NCBI GenBank assembly: GCA_036566925.1
Contig: DATCVI010000061.1
Location: 1 to 64,000, forward strand
Length of the DNA: 64,000 nucleotides
Reading direction: 5' to 3'
Source of the DNA: Stenotrophomonas_A sp036566925
GTDB taxonomy: Bacteria > Pseudomonadota > Gammaproteobacteria > Xanthomonadales > Xanthomonadaceae
Every line of letters begins with the position of its first letter. Within the stretch, counting starts at the first letter, position 1. A model generated the notes under the pieces. That model ran no database searches. It saw only the letters and a list, made by a program, of their open reading frames with translations, and was not told the DNA's origin. Of the stretch, positions 1-8,608 are shown one piece after another. A program made the position numbers and the translations under genes.

Positions 1-73
1 GGACGTCGCCCAACGAGACACGCAGGATGCAGTATTTGGCGTCCCCCGGGGCAAGGGCCCGGCCACGAACGCC
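1..73. repeat. Truncated palindromic element cut by the window edge
   Basis: This is the right half of the long inverted-repeat family seen complete at 4725-4822, 5041-5150, 50548-50665 and 50836-50945. Positions 4-14 match the second strand of the inner hairpin of the 50548 copy, 15-42 the asymmetric loop segment, and 43-73 the right arm. That arm differs from the right arm of the 50548 copy at only a couple of positions. The left arm must lie before base 1. By analogy with the other loci it probably closes a larger compound element outside the window. Confidence 0.7.
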
Positions 74-250
74 GCACGTAAGAACAAAGCGTCCAAGCTC
101 TCCAGGCGCGCGCCCACATCCGCGCACTCGCGATAAACCGCTCTGCCGCACTGCAGCAATATGCCGCTCCCCGCCACGCAAACATCCACCCTCCAAACCC
201 CCGCCACAGCCACGGCAAGCCGACTTTTCCCGCTCCCACGGCCCTATATC

Positions 251-313
251 TCATTCCGATATACGAATGACGGGAAGCTATAGCGAATCTCAAGTTTGAC
301 AGCGCTATACAAA
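251..313. promoter_or_regulatory. Candidate operators upstream of the GH3 glucosidase
   Basis: Positions 251-270 form an imperfect palindrome, TCATTC to GAATGA, with 16 of 20 bases symmetric. Positions 295-313 read TTTGACAGCGCTATACAAA; the left half and the AGCGCT centre resemble LacI-family sugar operators, while the right half is degenerate. Both lie 100-165 bases before the likely start codon at 414, a reasonable place for control of a saccharide-utilisation gene. No regulator gene is adjacent in the window, so the assignment to a LacI-type protein is inference. Positions 74-250 show no gene or clear signal. Confidence 0.35.
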
Positions 314-413
314 TCGGGAAGCGTACCGGCGCCGCCGTCGGCGCAACGCCCGACGGCAACCTTGTATGGAGACTCGCCTCTTGGAAAAGTTGCCTCGTCG
401 CGCGCGGACGCCG

Positions 414-2987
414 ATGTCCCGCCACCTGCTGGCCGCGGCTACCGCCGCCTCGTTGATCCTGCTGGCGGGCTGCCAGCGTGGCGGTGACACCGCCAAGACC
501 GCCGAGCAGCCCGCGCCAGCCGCGGCCGAGCAGGCCTTCGCCATCCATCCGGAGCAGTGGCCGGCGGTGAAGTGGCCGTTTGCCGATGACGCGGCGCTGG
601 AGAAGCGCCTGGATGAGGTCATGGCGCAGATGAGCGTGGAGGAGAAGGTCGGCCAGACCATCCAGGGCGATATCGCCAGCATCACGCCGGACGACGTGCG
701 CAAGTACCACATCGGTTCGATCCTCGCCGGCGGCAGCTCGGACCCGGGCAACAAGTACAACGCCGCGCCGGCCGATTGGCTCAAGCTTGCCGATGCGTTC
801 TACGAGGCCTCGATGGATACCTCGCAGGGTGGCCACGGCATCCCGATCATCTTTGGCATCGATGCGGTGCACGGCCAGAGCAACATCGTCGGCGCGACGC
901 TGTTCCCGCACAACATCGGCCTGGGCGCGATGCGTAACCCGGCGCTGATCCGCAAGATCGGCGAGGTCACCGCCGCCGAAACCCGCACCACCGGCATGGA
1001 GTGGACCTTCGCCCCGACCGTGGCGGTGCCGCAGGACGATCGCTGGGGCCGCAGCTACGAGGGCTACTCCGAATCGCCGGAAGTGGTGGCCAGCTATGCC
1101 GGCGAGATGGTCAAGGGCTTGCAGGGCGAGCCCGGCTCGCCGACCTTCCTCGACGGCAGCCACGTTATTTCCTCGGTCAAGCATTTCCTCGGCGACGGTG
1201 GCACCACCGACGGCAAGGACCAGGGCGACAACGTCGCCAGCGAGCAGGCGCTGCGCGAGATCCACAATGCCGGCTACCCGCCGGCGATCGCGGCGGGCGC
1301 GCAGAGCGTCATGGCCTCGTTCAACAGCGTGCATGGCGAGAAGATGCACGGCTACAAGGCATTGCTGACCGATGTGCTGAAGGGCCGCATGGACTTCGGC
1401 GGCTTCGTCGTCGGTGACTGGAACGGCCACGGCCAGGTCAAGGGCTGCACCACCACCAATTGTCCTTCGGCGTTCCTCGCCGGGCTGGACATGGCGATGG
1501 CCTCGGACAGCTGGAAGGGCCTGTACGAGACCGAGCTGGCGGCAGTCAAAGCCGGGCAGATCCCGATGCAGCGCCTGGACGATGCGGTGCGCCGCATCCT
1601 GCGGGTGAAGATGCGCCTGGGCCTGTTCGAGGCCGGCAAGCCGTCGCAGCGCGCGCTGGGCGGCAAGTTCGAACTGCTCGGTTCGCCCGAGCACCGCGCC
1701 GTCGCTCGCCAGGCCGTGCGCGAGTCGCTGGTCCTGCTGAAGAACAACGGCGGCACCCTGCCGCTGGACCCGCACAAGCGCATCCTGGTGGCCGGCGACG
1801 GCGCCAACGACATGGGCAAGCAGTCCGGCGGCTGGACCCTCAACTGGCAGGGCACCGGCACCAAGCGTGCGGACTACCCCAACGGCAACACCATCTGGGA
1901 AGGCCTCAAGCAGCAGATCGACGCGGCCGGCGGCAAGGCCGAGCTGGCCATCGACGGCCAGTACAAGACCAAGCCGGACGTGGCGGTGGTGGTGTTCGGC
2001 GAGAACCCCTATGCCGAATTCCAGGGCGACATCGCCACCCTGCTGTACAAGCCGGGCGATGACAGCGACCTGGAGCTCTTGAAGAAGTTCAAGGCCGAGG
2101 GCATCCCGGTGGTGGCGGTGTTCCTCAGCGGCCGTCCGCTGTGGATGAATCGCGAAATCAACACCGCCGACGCCTTCGTCGCTGCCTGGCTGCCGGGTTC
2201 GGAAGGCGGTGGTATTGCCGATGTCCTGCTGCGCAAGGCCGACGGCAGCGTGCAGAACGACTTCAAGGGCAAGCTGAGCTTCTCCTGGCCGCGCACCGCG
2301 GTGCAGTTCCAGAACAACGTCGGGCAGAAGGACTACAGCCCGCAGTTCGCCTTTGGCTACGGCCTGACCTACGCCGACAAGGAAGCGCAAGCCGCGCTGC
2401 CCGAGGAATCCGGCGTCAGCGGCGAGCAGTCCGCCGGCGGCGTGTACTTCAACCGCGGCAAGCCGGCCATTGGCCTGGCGATGCAGTTGTCCAGCGCCAA
2501 GCAGACCGACATGCCGGCCACCACCGTGCCGGTCGCCCTGGGCGATGGCAGCCTGAAGATGAGTGCGGTCGACCACAAGGCGCAGGAAGACGCGCGTCGC
2601 CTGCAGTGGAGCGGCGCGACCGATGCCCGCCTGCAGCTGGTGTCGGCCAAGCCCATTGACGTGGCCCGCGAGACCAATGGCGACATCCTGCTGTACGTGA
2701 CCCTGCGTCGCGATGCCGCCATCACCGCGCCGCTGTGGCTGGGCGTGGGTTGCGGCGAAGGTTGCTCGGGCCAGGTCGACATCGGCAAGTCCGTGGCGGC
2801 GCTGAAAGCCGGCGAGTGGCAGACGCTGGCGGTGCCGTTGAAGTGCTTCCAGGCGGCCGGCGCGGACATGACCAAGCTGGTGCAGGTGCCGTATCTGGCC
2901 AGCGCGGCCGCCGCCGACATCTCGTTCTCGCGGATTGCGCTGGGGCAGAGCCAGGAAGCGGTCGCGGTGGAATGCGCGACCCGTTGA
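414..2987 (+). CDS. Glycoside hydrolase family 3 beta-glucosidase/glucan exohydrolase, lipoprotein
   Basis: GH3 enzyme of the exo-1,3/1,4-beta-glucanase type, 857 residues from the start at 414, releasing glucose from beta-glucans or cello-oligosaccharides. The start at 414 rather than the in-frame ATG at 366 gives a clean lipoprotein signal ending in the lipobox LLAGC, so it is probably anchored in the periplasm or outer membrane. The N-terminal barrel carries KHFLGDGGT and the presumed nucleophile Asp335 in GFVVGDWNG, where most relatives have SDW. The second domain has the ESLVLLKNN block, and the last 190 residues resemble the extra beta-sandwich of marine ExoP-type enzymes. A sodium/sugar symporter follows 120 bases downstream, which suggests a hydrolysis-plus-uptake unit. 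Confidence 0.9.
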   Translation: MSRHLLAAATAASLILLAGCQRGGDTAKTAEQPAPAAAEQAFAIHPEQWPAVKWPFADDAALEKRLDEVMAQMSVEEKVGQTIQGDIASITPDDVRKYHIGSILAGGSSDPGNKYNAAPADWLKLADAFYEASMDTSQGGHGIPIIFGIDAVHGQSNIVGATLFPHNIGLGAMRNPALIRKIGEVTAAETRTTGMEWTFAPTVAVPQDDRWGRSYEGYSESPEVVASYAGEMVKGLQGEPGSPTFLDGSHVISSVKHFLGDGGTTDGKDQGDNVASEQALREIHNAGYPPAIAAGAQSVMASFNSVHGEKMHGYKALLTDVLKGRMDFGGFVVGDWNGHGQVKGCTTTNCPSAFLAGLDMAMASDSWKGLYETELAAVKAGQIPMQRLDDAVRRILRVKMRLGLFEAGKPSQRALGGKFELLGSPEHRAVARQAVRESLVLLKNNGGTLPLDPHKRILVAGDGANDMGKQSGGWTLNWQGTGTKRADYPNGNTIWEGLKQQIDAAGGKAELAIDGQYKTKPDVAVVVFGENPYAEFQGDIATLLYKPGDDSDLELLKKFKAEGIPVVAVFLSGRPLWMNREINTADAFVAAWLPGSEGGGIADVLLRKADGSVQNDFKGKLSFSWPRTAVQFQNNVGQKDYSPQFAFGYGLTYADKEAQAALPEESGVSGEQSAGGVYFNRGKPAIGLAMQLSSAKQTDMPATTVPVALGDGSLKMSAVDHKAQEDARRLQWSGATDARLQLVSAKPIDVARETNGDILLYVTLRRDAAITAPLWLGVGCGEGCSGQVDIGKSVAALKAGEWQTLAVPLKCFQAAGADMTKLVQVPYLASAAAADISFSRIALGQSQEAVAVECATR

Positions 2988-3107
2988 TTCGGCAATAACG
3001 CGCGCGGCGGCCGGGGAGGCGGCCGCGCGCATTCCTTGAACACATAGAACGCGCCGCGCAGCGGCGCATGCAGCCGGCGCCGTGCGCGTTCGGCCGGGAG
3101 AAGTGCA

Positions 3108-4670
3108 GTGGGTCTGGCGACATTGGATATCGTGATCGTGCTGGCGTACCTGGCCGGCATCTTCGTGCTGGCGCAGTGGGTCTCGCGCGAGAAGGCCGGG
3201 CATGCCAAGAGTGCCGAGGACTACTTCCTGGCCAGCAAGTCGCTGCCGTGGTGGGCGATCGGCGCTTCGCTGATCGCCGCGAACATCTCGGCCGAACAGA
3301 TCATCGGCATGGCCGGTTCCGGCTATGCGATCGGCCTGGCGATCGCTTCCTATGAGTGGATGGCGGCGTTGACGCTGCTGATCGTCGGCAAGTTCTTCCT
3401 GCCGATCTTCCTGCGCAACGGCATCTACACCATGCCGCAGTTCCTGGAGCAGCGCTACGGCAAGTGGATTCGCACGCTGATGGCAGTGTTCTGGCTGCTG
3501 CTGTACGTGTTCGTCAACCTGACCTCGATCCTGTGGCTCGGCTCGATCGCGGTGAGCCAGGTCACCGGCATGGACCAGATGCTGGCGCTATCGCTGATCG
3601 GCGTATTCGCGCTGGTGTACCAGCTTTACGGCGGGCTCAAGGCCGTAGCGCTCACCGACATCGTGCAGGTCACGCTACTGGTGCTGGGCGGCCTGCTGGT
3701 GGCGGGGCTGACGCTGTCGCGCATCGGCGACGGCGCCGGTGTACTGGCCGGCTTCAAGCAACTGTGGAACGCGCATCCCGAGCACTTCCACATGATCCTG
3801 TCCAAGGACAACCCGTTCTACAAGGACCTGCCGGGCCTGAGCGTGTTGCTGGGCGGCCTGTGGATCATGAACATCAGCTACTGGGGCTTCAACCAGTACA
3901 TCATCCAGCGCGCGCTGGCGGCCAAGAACATTGGCGAAGCGCAGAAGGGCATGGTATTCGCCGGCTTCCTCAAGCTGCTGATGCCGGTGGTGATCGTGGT
4001 GCCGGGCATCGCCGCGGTGGTATTGGCGCCGGACCTGGCCAAACCCGACCAGGCCTACCCGACGATGATGCAGCTGCTGCCGACCGGCATCCTCGGCCTG
4101 GTGTTCGCCGCCCTGGTGGCGGCGATCGTGGCCTCGCTGGCCTCGAAGATCAATTCGGTGGCGACGATCTTCACCCTCGATTTCTACGCCAAGTTCCGTC
4201 CCCAGGCCGAGCAGAAGCAACTGGTGCGCGTGGGCCGGATCGTGGCAGTGGTGGCGGTGATCATCGGCATCCTCACCGCGCGTCCGCTGCTGGGCAGTTT
4301 CGACCAGGGCTTCCAGTTCATCCAGGAATTCACCGGTTTCTTTACCCCGGGCGTGGTGGTGATCTTCATGCTCGGCCTGTTCTGGAAGCGCGCCAACGAA
4401 GCCGGCGCGCTGACCGCGGCGATCGGCTCGGTGATCCTTTCGTTCGCATTGAAGCTCGGCTGGCCGTCGCTGCCGTTCATGGACCGCGTGGGGATCGTGT
4501 TCCTGGCGGCGTTGGTGGCGGCGGTGTTGGTGTCGTTGTTGACGCCGGCGCATCCGGCGCGTGATTTGATCCGTACCGATGATGTGCGCTTTGCTACGCC
4601 GGCTTCTTTCAACATTGGCGCTGTGATCGTGATTGCGATCTTGGCGGTGTTGTATGGGGTGTTTTGGTGA
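3108..4670 (+). CDS. SSS-family sodium/sugar symporter (SGLT-like)
   Basis: 520-residue polytopic membrane protein of the sodium:solute symporter family, closest in pattern to bacterial sodium/glucose or galactose transporters (vSGLT is about 540 residues). Diagnostic segments are SAEQIIGMAGSGYAIG near the N-terminus and YGGLKAVALTDIVQ in the middle; the helices match the 14-helix layout. Start is GTG at 3108 with GGGAG at 3096-3100 as ribosome binding site. It lies just downstream of the GH3 glucosidase on the same strand, so it probably imports the sugar released there. Substrate is inferred from context, not proved. Confidence 0.87.
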   Translation: MGLATLDIVIVLAYLAGIFVLAQWVSREKAGHAKSAEDYFLASKSLPWWAIGASLIAANISAEQIIGMAGSGYAIGLAIASYEWMAALTLLIVGKFFLPIFLRNGIYTMPQFLEQRYGKWIRTLMAVFWLLLYVFVNLTSILWLGSIAVSQVTGMDQMLALSLIGVFALVYQLYGGLKAVALTDIVQVTLLVLGGLLVAGLTLSRIGDGAGVLAGFKQLWNAHPEHFHMILSKDNPFYKDLPGLSVLLGGLWIMNISYWGFNQYIIQRALAAKNIGEAQKGMVFAGFLKLLMPVVIVVPGIAAVVLAPDLAKPDQAYPTMMQLLPTGILGLVFAALVAAIVASLASKINSVATIFTLDFYAKFRPQAEQKQLVRVGRIVAVVAVIIGILTARPLLGSFDQGFQFIQEFTGFFTPGVVVIFMLGLFWKRANEAGALTAAIGSVILSFALKLGWPSLPFMDRVGIVFLAALVAAVLVSLLTPAHPARDLIRTDDVRFATPASFNIGAVIVIAILAVLYGVFW

Positions 4671-4724
4671 TCGGAAGCTGAAGCCGAAGCCGAAGCTGAT
4701 TGCTCGGTTTCTATCGGCGGCGCC

Positions 4725-4822
4725 CGGGGGTAGCCCCCTTTCGGGACACGCCGTGAATACATCCATGTAGGCTAATCGGCGACATCCATGTCGCCGATTG
4801 TCCCGAAAGGGGGCTACCCCCG
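4725..4822. repeat. Long inverted repeat, unit A of compound element 1
   Basis: Positions 4725-4748 and 4799-4822 are a perfect 24-bp inverted repeat. The 50-base loop contains a second perfect 12-bp hairpin (4774-4785 with 4788-4799, two-base turn) whose core reads CGGCGACATCCATGTCGCCG. The remaining loop (4749-4773) matches, in reverse orientation, the loop of the unit at 5041-5150. It sits directly after the symporter stop codon, between convergent genes, so it could end transcription, although no T-run follows. Confidence 0.85.
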
Positions 4823-4850
4823 GACGCCCACTGAGTCGGTCTTTGTGGGG

Positions 4851-5013
4851 GAGAAAAAGCGCCCTCATCCGGCCCTGTCGGGCCACCTTCTCCCGCAACG
4901 GGAGAAGGACAGCAGAGGCTGTCGGCGATCAATTGCAGTGTGCGACATGCTTGCCTTCCTTCTCCCGCTGGGAGAAGGTGCCGCGGCAGCGGCGGATGAG
5001 GGTGCTTTTTCTC
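4851..5013. repeat. Spacer palindrome with CTTCTCCC hairpins, core of compound element 1
   Basis: Positions 4851-4871 and 4993-5013 are inverted copies (20 of 21 bases) of a segment containing GCCCTCATCCG. Inside are two hairpins with CCTTCTCCC/GGGAGAAGG stems at 4886-4908 and 4958-4978. This CTCATCC/CTTCTCCC repeat type is familiar from proteobacterial intergenic regions. It fills the space between the two long inverted repeats, so the region 4725-5150 is a nested palindrome. No gene is supported in 4671-5185. Confidence 0.75.
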
Positions 5014-5040
5014 TTCCCCACAACCCGCGCTGATCTATCG

Positions 5041-5150
5041 GGCGTTCGGGGGCTGACCCTTTCCGGGACAATCGGCGACATGGATGTCGCCGATTAGCCT
5101 ACAAGGACGTATTCACGGCGTGTCCCGGAAAGGGTCAGCCCCCGAACGCC
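5041..5150. repeat. Long inverted repeat, unit B of compound element 1
   Basis: Positions 5041-5070 and 5121-5150 are a perfect 30-bp inverted repeat around a 50-base loop. The loop opens with the 12-bp hairpin 5070-5081/5084-5095 (core CGGCGACATGGATGTCGCCG) followed by an unpaired segment at 5096-5120. Relative to the unit at 4725-4822 it is inverted: hairpin first, then the unpaired segment. Arm sequence differs from unit A at many positions, yet pairing within the unit is perfect. Confidence 0.85.
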
Positions 5151-5185
5151 GCGCGACCAACCAAAGGCCACCGACAGCGCAAACC

Positions 5186-5851
5186 TCACCGCCCAGGACT
5201 AGGCCGCTTGGTCAACTTCCGCTGCAAAGACCGCCGATGCATCCCCAGCAATCGCGCCGCCGCGGAAATATTCCCACCGGTCTCATGTAAAGCCTGCTGG
5301 ATGTGCTCCCACTGCAACCGGCTCAACGGCGTCATCATCTCGAGTGCGGCTTCATCGCCATCGGCCTCGTCCGCCAGTTCCTCGTCTTCTTCGCCCAACG
5401 CGCGCAGGATGGTCGGAATGTTCGCCGGCTTGGGCAGGTAGTCGTCCGCGCCCAGCTTGATCGCCTCCACCGCCGTGGCGATGCTGGCGTAGCCGGTGAC
5501 CAGCAGGATGCGCATGTCCGCGCGGATTTCGCGTAGCGGCTGGATCAGGGTCAGGCCGGAGTCGTGGCCCAGTTTCAGGTCGATCAAGGCGAAGTCTGGC
5601 AGTGACTGCCGCGCCACCGTGAGTGCGGTGGCCGCGTCGCTGGCGGTCAGGGTTTCCACGCCGTGCCGCGCCAGGCTGCGTTGCAACGTGCGCAGGTACA
5701 GGGCGTCGTCGTCGACCAGCAGCCCGCGCCGTGCCAGCGGCGGGTTCACGGCCGGGCTCCCGGGCGCGCGATGGTCATTGTGGTGGGGCGCTGCCGAGTC
5801 GGTGCCAAAGACGATGCCATCGAGATCTCCTTGGGGCTGTTCCAGGTTCAT
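5186..5851 (-). CDS. RegA/PrrA/ActR-type response regulator
   Basis: DNA-binding response regulator of the redox-responsive RegA family, 221 residues when started at 5851. That ATG overlaps the stop of the histidine kinase gene in an ATGA, indicating translational coupling. The receiver domain (about residues 43-160) has the acidic DDD at 47-49, the phospho-acceptor Asp91 in LIDLKLG, and the conserved Lys in DDYLPKP. The C-terminus is a short Fis-type helix-turn-helix with GNISAAARLLGMHRRSLQRKL, strongly resembling RegA. In the family it controls respiratory, carbon and nitrogen genes in response to redox state. The N-terminal 40 residues are an unusual low-complexity extension. Confidence 0.88.
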   Translation of the reverse strand: MNLEQPQGDLDGIVFGTDSAAPHHNDHRAPGSPAVNPPLARRGLLVDDDALYLRTLQRSLARHGVETLTASDAATALTVARQSLPDFALIDLKLGHDSGLTLIQPLREIRADMRILLVTGYASIATAVEAIKLGADDYLPKPANIPTILRALGEEDEELADEADGDEAALEMMTPLSRLQWEHIQQALHETGGNISAAARLLGMHRRSLQRKLTKRPSPGR

Positions 5852-7089
5852 GCGGATTCTTCGGCCGTGGAGGCGGCCACCGGCATCGGCAGGCGGAATC
5901 CCACCCGTGCGCCGCTGCCTTGGGCCGGTTGCATCCACATCTCGCCTGCCAGCCGTTCGACGGTGGCATGCGAAAGGGCCAGGCCCACGCCCATGCCATG
6001 CGGCTTGCCGCTGTCGAACAAGGTACCGGGCAGGGTGGCCTTGGCGGTGTCAAAACCTGCGCCGTAGTCGCGCACCTCGCCCAGCAGCTGGCCGCGGGCG
6101 ACCCGCAGTTCCAGGTCTACGCGCGGCCGGCCGGCGCGTTCGCTGGCGTCGGCGGCGTTGTTCAACAGCACCATCAGCAGGTGGCCCACGCCCGGCTCCA
6201 GGCGCAGCCGCATTGGCGCGTCGAGGTTGCGCTGCAACTGGATGTCGGGCCGTACCAGGCGCCATTGCGCCAGCACTTCCTGCACCGTTATCGCTTCCTG
6301 GGCGTTGCTGCGGTCGGCCGGTGCGGCCAGCGCCAGCACCCGCTCGTGGCACAACACCAGCAGTTCGCGCAGGGTGTCGAGGTCTTCGCGCAGCTCGGGC
6401 TGGGTCGATTGCTCGGCGATGTCGTCCACCAGCAAGGTCATCGTCGCAAGCGGGGTGTTGAGTTCGTGCGCAACCGAGGCAGCGTGCGTGGCCAGGGTGA
6501 CGATGCCCTCGTTGCGGGCGAAGCGCTCGCGCAGGGTCGACAGTTCCTGTTCGCGCCGGCGCAAAGACAGCGCCAGCCGCGTGGTGAACACCAGCACGAC
6601 GATCGAGGACAGCACGAAGTTCATCGCCACGCCCCACAGGTGCAGGGTGCGCGGGTCGAACACGCCATGCGGCAGCGGCAGGCCAAAGGCGGCGCTGAGG
6701 AAGTAGCCGAGCACGCAGGCCGCCGCCACCGCCAGTCCCCAGGCCAGCGGCAGGGCAAAGGCGGCCAGGGCGATCAGGACCAGGAACAGCGAGCCGAACG
6801 GGTTGGCCAGGCCGCCGCTCCAGCCGATCATCCAGGTCAGTACGACCACGTCCACCAGCACATGGACGAAGGCGGTGGCGGGGCCGATCGGGGTCTCGCG
6901 CCCCACCCGCCATTGCGCATAGAGGTTGAACACGGCCAGCGCCGCCACCCCCGCCCACAGCGGCGGTTGCGGCAGGGCCAGGCCCAGGGCCCAGGTGGCC
7001 ACGACAATGGTGGCCGCCTGGCCGGCGGTGGCCAGCCAGCGCAGGCTGCACAGGGTGCGCAGGAACGAGGCGTTGTTGCTGTTGTCCAT
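5848..7089 (-). CDS. RegB/PrrB-type redox sensor histidine kinase
   Basis: 413-residue membrane sensor kinase. Six hydrophobic segments occupy about residues 15-170. The ubiquinone-binding heptapeptide pattern GGxxNPF of RegB is intact as GGLANPF at 92-98. The H-box contains His208 in VAHELNTPLAT, the RegB form of the phosphorylated His motif. Cys247 (VLCHERV) is where RegB carries its redox-active cysteine. N-, G1- and G2-boxes of the ATP-binding domain follow (NNAADAS, DYGAGFD, GMGVGLAL). These features distinguish it from generic kinases and support sensing of the quinone pool. It is the first gene of a two-gene operon with the regulator. Confidence 0.9.
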   Translation of the reverse strand: MDNSNNASFLRTLCSLRWLATAGQAATIVVATWALGLALPQPPLWAGVAALAVFNLYAQWRVGRETPIGPATAFVHVLVDVVVLTWMIGWSGGLANPFGSLFLVLIALAAFALPLAWGLAVAAACVLGYFLSAAFGLPLPHGVFDPRTLHLWGVAMNFVLSSIVVLVFTTRLALSLRRREQELSTLRERFARNEGIVTLATHAASVAHELNTPLATMTLLVDDIAEQSTQPELREDLDTLRELLVLCHERVLALAAPADRSNAQEAITVQEVLAQWRLVRPDIQLQRNLDAPMRLRLEPGVGHLLMVLLNNAADASERAGRPRVDLELRVARGQLLGEVRDYGAGFDTAKATLPGTLFDSGKPHGMGVGLALSHATVERLAGEMWMQPAQGSGARVGFRLPMPVAASTAEESA

Positions 7090-7173
7090 CGGCGGTAATG
7101 CTATGCGCTTGCGCGCAATGCCGCATGCGACCTTCTGTCGCGGCGCAGTTTGCTACGCGGACTGCGCCTCCCT

Positions 7174-7192
7174 AAGTTCGCTTTGCGAACTT
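7174..7192. repeat. Short perfect inverted repeat between regB-like gene and ispG
   Basis: AAGTTCGC, three T, GCGAACTT forms a perfect 8-bp hairpin in the 253-base divergent intergenic region (7090-7342). No T-run follows on either strand, so it is not a typical terminator. It could be an operator for one of the divergent promoters. The rest of the gap is GC-rich and holds no supported gene. Confidence 0.45.
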
Positions 7193-7342
7193 TGGGGCCC
7201 TGCTCCTTGGCCTGCCCATCCCGCGCGGCTGTCGCCGCGCCCGCCTTAACAGAAGGGGGGCTTTCTCTCCGGAGACGAGGCGGTGGTGGGTGGTTATATG
7301 AGGGTAGGGCGGATTGGGGTGCGGGTGCCTTAAAATGGCCGC

Positions 7343-8608
7343 ATGCATGACGCCGTTACCAAGCCTACTCCGCCCGCCGATTCCGGCGCCTGGCCTCGCC
7401 GCCTGACCCAGCCGGTGCAGATCGGCAACGTCGTGGTCGGCGGCGGCAAGCCGGTGGTGGTGCAGTCGATGACCAATACCGATACCGCCGATGTCGCCGC
7501 CAGCGTCAAGCAGGTGGCGGAGTTGTGGCGCGCGGGTTCGGAAATGGTGCGGTTGACGGTCAATAACCCGGAGTCGGCCGCGGCCATTCCGCGCATCGTC
7601 GATAAGCTGGCGATGATGGGCATCGAGGTGCCGCTGATCGGTGATTTCCATTACAACGGCCACCAGCTGCTCGCCGCTGAGCCGGCGTGCGCCGAGGCGC
7701 TGGCCAAGTACCGCATCAATCCGGGCAATGTCGGCTTCGGCAAGAAGAAGGACCTGCAGTTCGCGCAGTTGATCGAGTTCGCCATCCGCTACGGCAAGCC
7801 GGTGCGCATCGGCGCCAATTGGGGCTCGCTGGACCAGGGCCTGGCGGCGCAGTTGATGGACGAGAACTCGCGCCGCGAGCAGCCGTGGGATGCCGGCCGC
7901 GTGCTGCGCGAGGCGCTGATCCGTTCGGCGGTGGATTCGGCCGAGCGCGCGGTGGAACTGGGCCTGGGGCGCGATCGCATCGTGCTCTCGGCCAAGGTCT
8001 CCGGGGTGCAGGAGTTGATCGCGGTGTATCGCGACTTGTCGGCGCGCTGTGATTTCGCCCTGCACCTGGGCCTGACCGAGGCCGGCATCGGCAGCAAGGG
8101 CATCGTCGCTTCTTCGGCGGCGCTCGGCGTGCTGCTTCAGGAAGGCATCGGCGACACCATCCGCATTTCGCTCACGCCTGAGCCGGGGCAATCGCGCACC
8201 GCCGAGGTGATCGTCGCCCAGGAGCTGCTGCAGACCACCGGCCAGCGCGCTTTCACGCCGCTGGTCACGGCCTGCCCGGGCTGTGGCCGCACTACGTCCG
8301 AGTTCTTCCAGGAATTGGCCAAGGTGGTGCAGAACCACGTGCGCGCCAGGATGCCGGAGTGGAAGGTGAGCCATCCAGGCGCCGAGAGCATGACCCTGGC
8401 GGTGATGGGCTGCGTGGTCAACGGCCCGGGCGAATCGCGCCACGCCAACATCGGCATTTCGCTGCCGGGCACCGGCGAGGCGCCGGCCGCGCCGGTGTTC
8501 GTCGATGGCGAGAAGACGGTGACGCTGCGCGGCGAGAACATCGCCCAGGAATTCGTTGCCCTGATCGACGAATACGTCGACAACCACTATGCGCGAAGCG
8601 CCGGCTGA
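7343..8608 (+). CDS. ispG: 4-hydroxy-3-methylbut-2-enyl-diphosphate synthase (flavodoxin)
   Basis: Iron-sulfur enzyme of the non-mevalonate isoprenoid pathway, converting methylerythritol cyclodiphosphate to HMBPP. Length 421 residues, in the normal range of the proteobacterial form. Near the N-terminus is VVVQSMTNTDT; the [4Fe-4S] ligands are Cys311 and Cys314 (CPGCGRT) and Cys357 (GCVVNGPGE), with the usual glutamate after NGPG. The ATG at 7343 has no strong Shine-Dalgarno. The 3' end overlaps the next gene by 20 bases. Confidence 0.97.
   Translation: MHDAVTKPTPPADSGAWPRRLTQPVQIGNVVVGGGKPVVVQSMTNTDTADVAASVKQVAELWRAGSEMVRLTVNNPESAAAIPRIVDKLAMMGIEVPLIGDFHYNGHQLLAAEPACAEALAKYRINPGNVGFGKKKDLQFAQLIEFAIRYGKPVRIGANWGSLDQGLAAQLMDENSRREQPWDAGRVLREALIRSAVDSAERAVELGLGRDRIVLSAKVSGVQELIAVYRDLSARCDFALHLGLTEAGIGSKGIVASSAALGVLLQEGIGDTIRISLTPEPGQSRTAEVIVAQELLQTTGQRAFTPLVTACPGCGRTTSEFFQELAKVVQNHVRARMPEWKVSHPGAESMTLAVMGCVVNGPGESRHANIGISLPGTGEAPAAPVFVDGEKTVTLRGENIAQEFVALIDEYVDNHYARSAG

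Noticed and set aside
296..301. TTGACA as a -35 box for the GH3 gene
   Set aside because: No -10 hexamer lies 16-18 bases downstream (the region reads GAAGCG); the hexamer is better explained as part of a palindromic operator.
4851..5013. Possible CRISPR array or tandem repeats
   Set aside because: The repeated units are inverted, unequal and hairpin-forming with no regular spacers and no cas genes.
4788..5290. Short open frames inside the palindromic elements encoding repeated peptides like MSPISLQGRIHGVSRKG
   Set aside because: These are translations of the repeat itself, recur at each copy in both strands, and lack ribosome binding sites.
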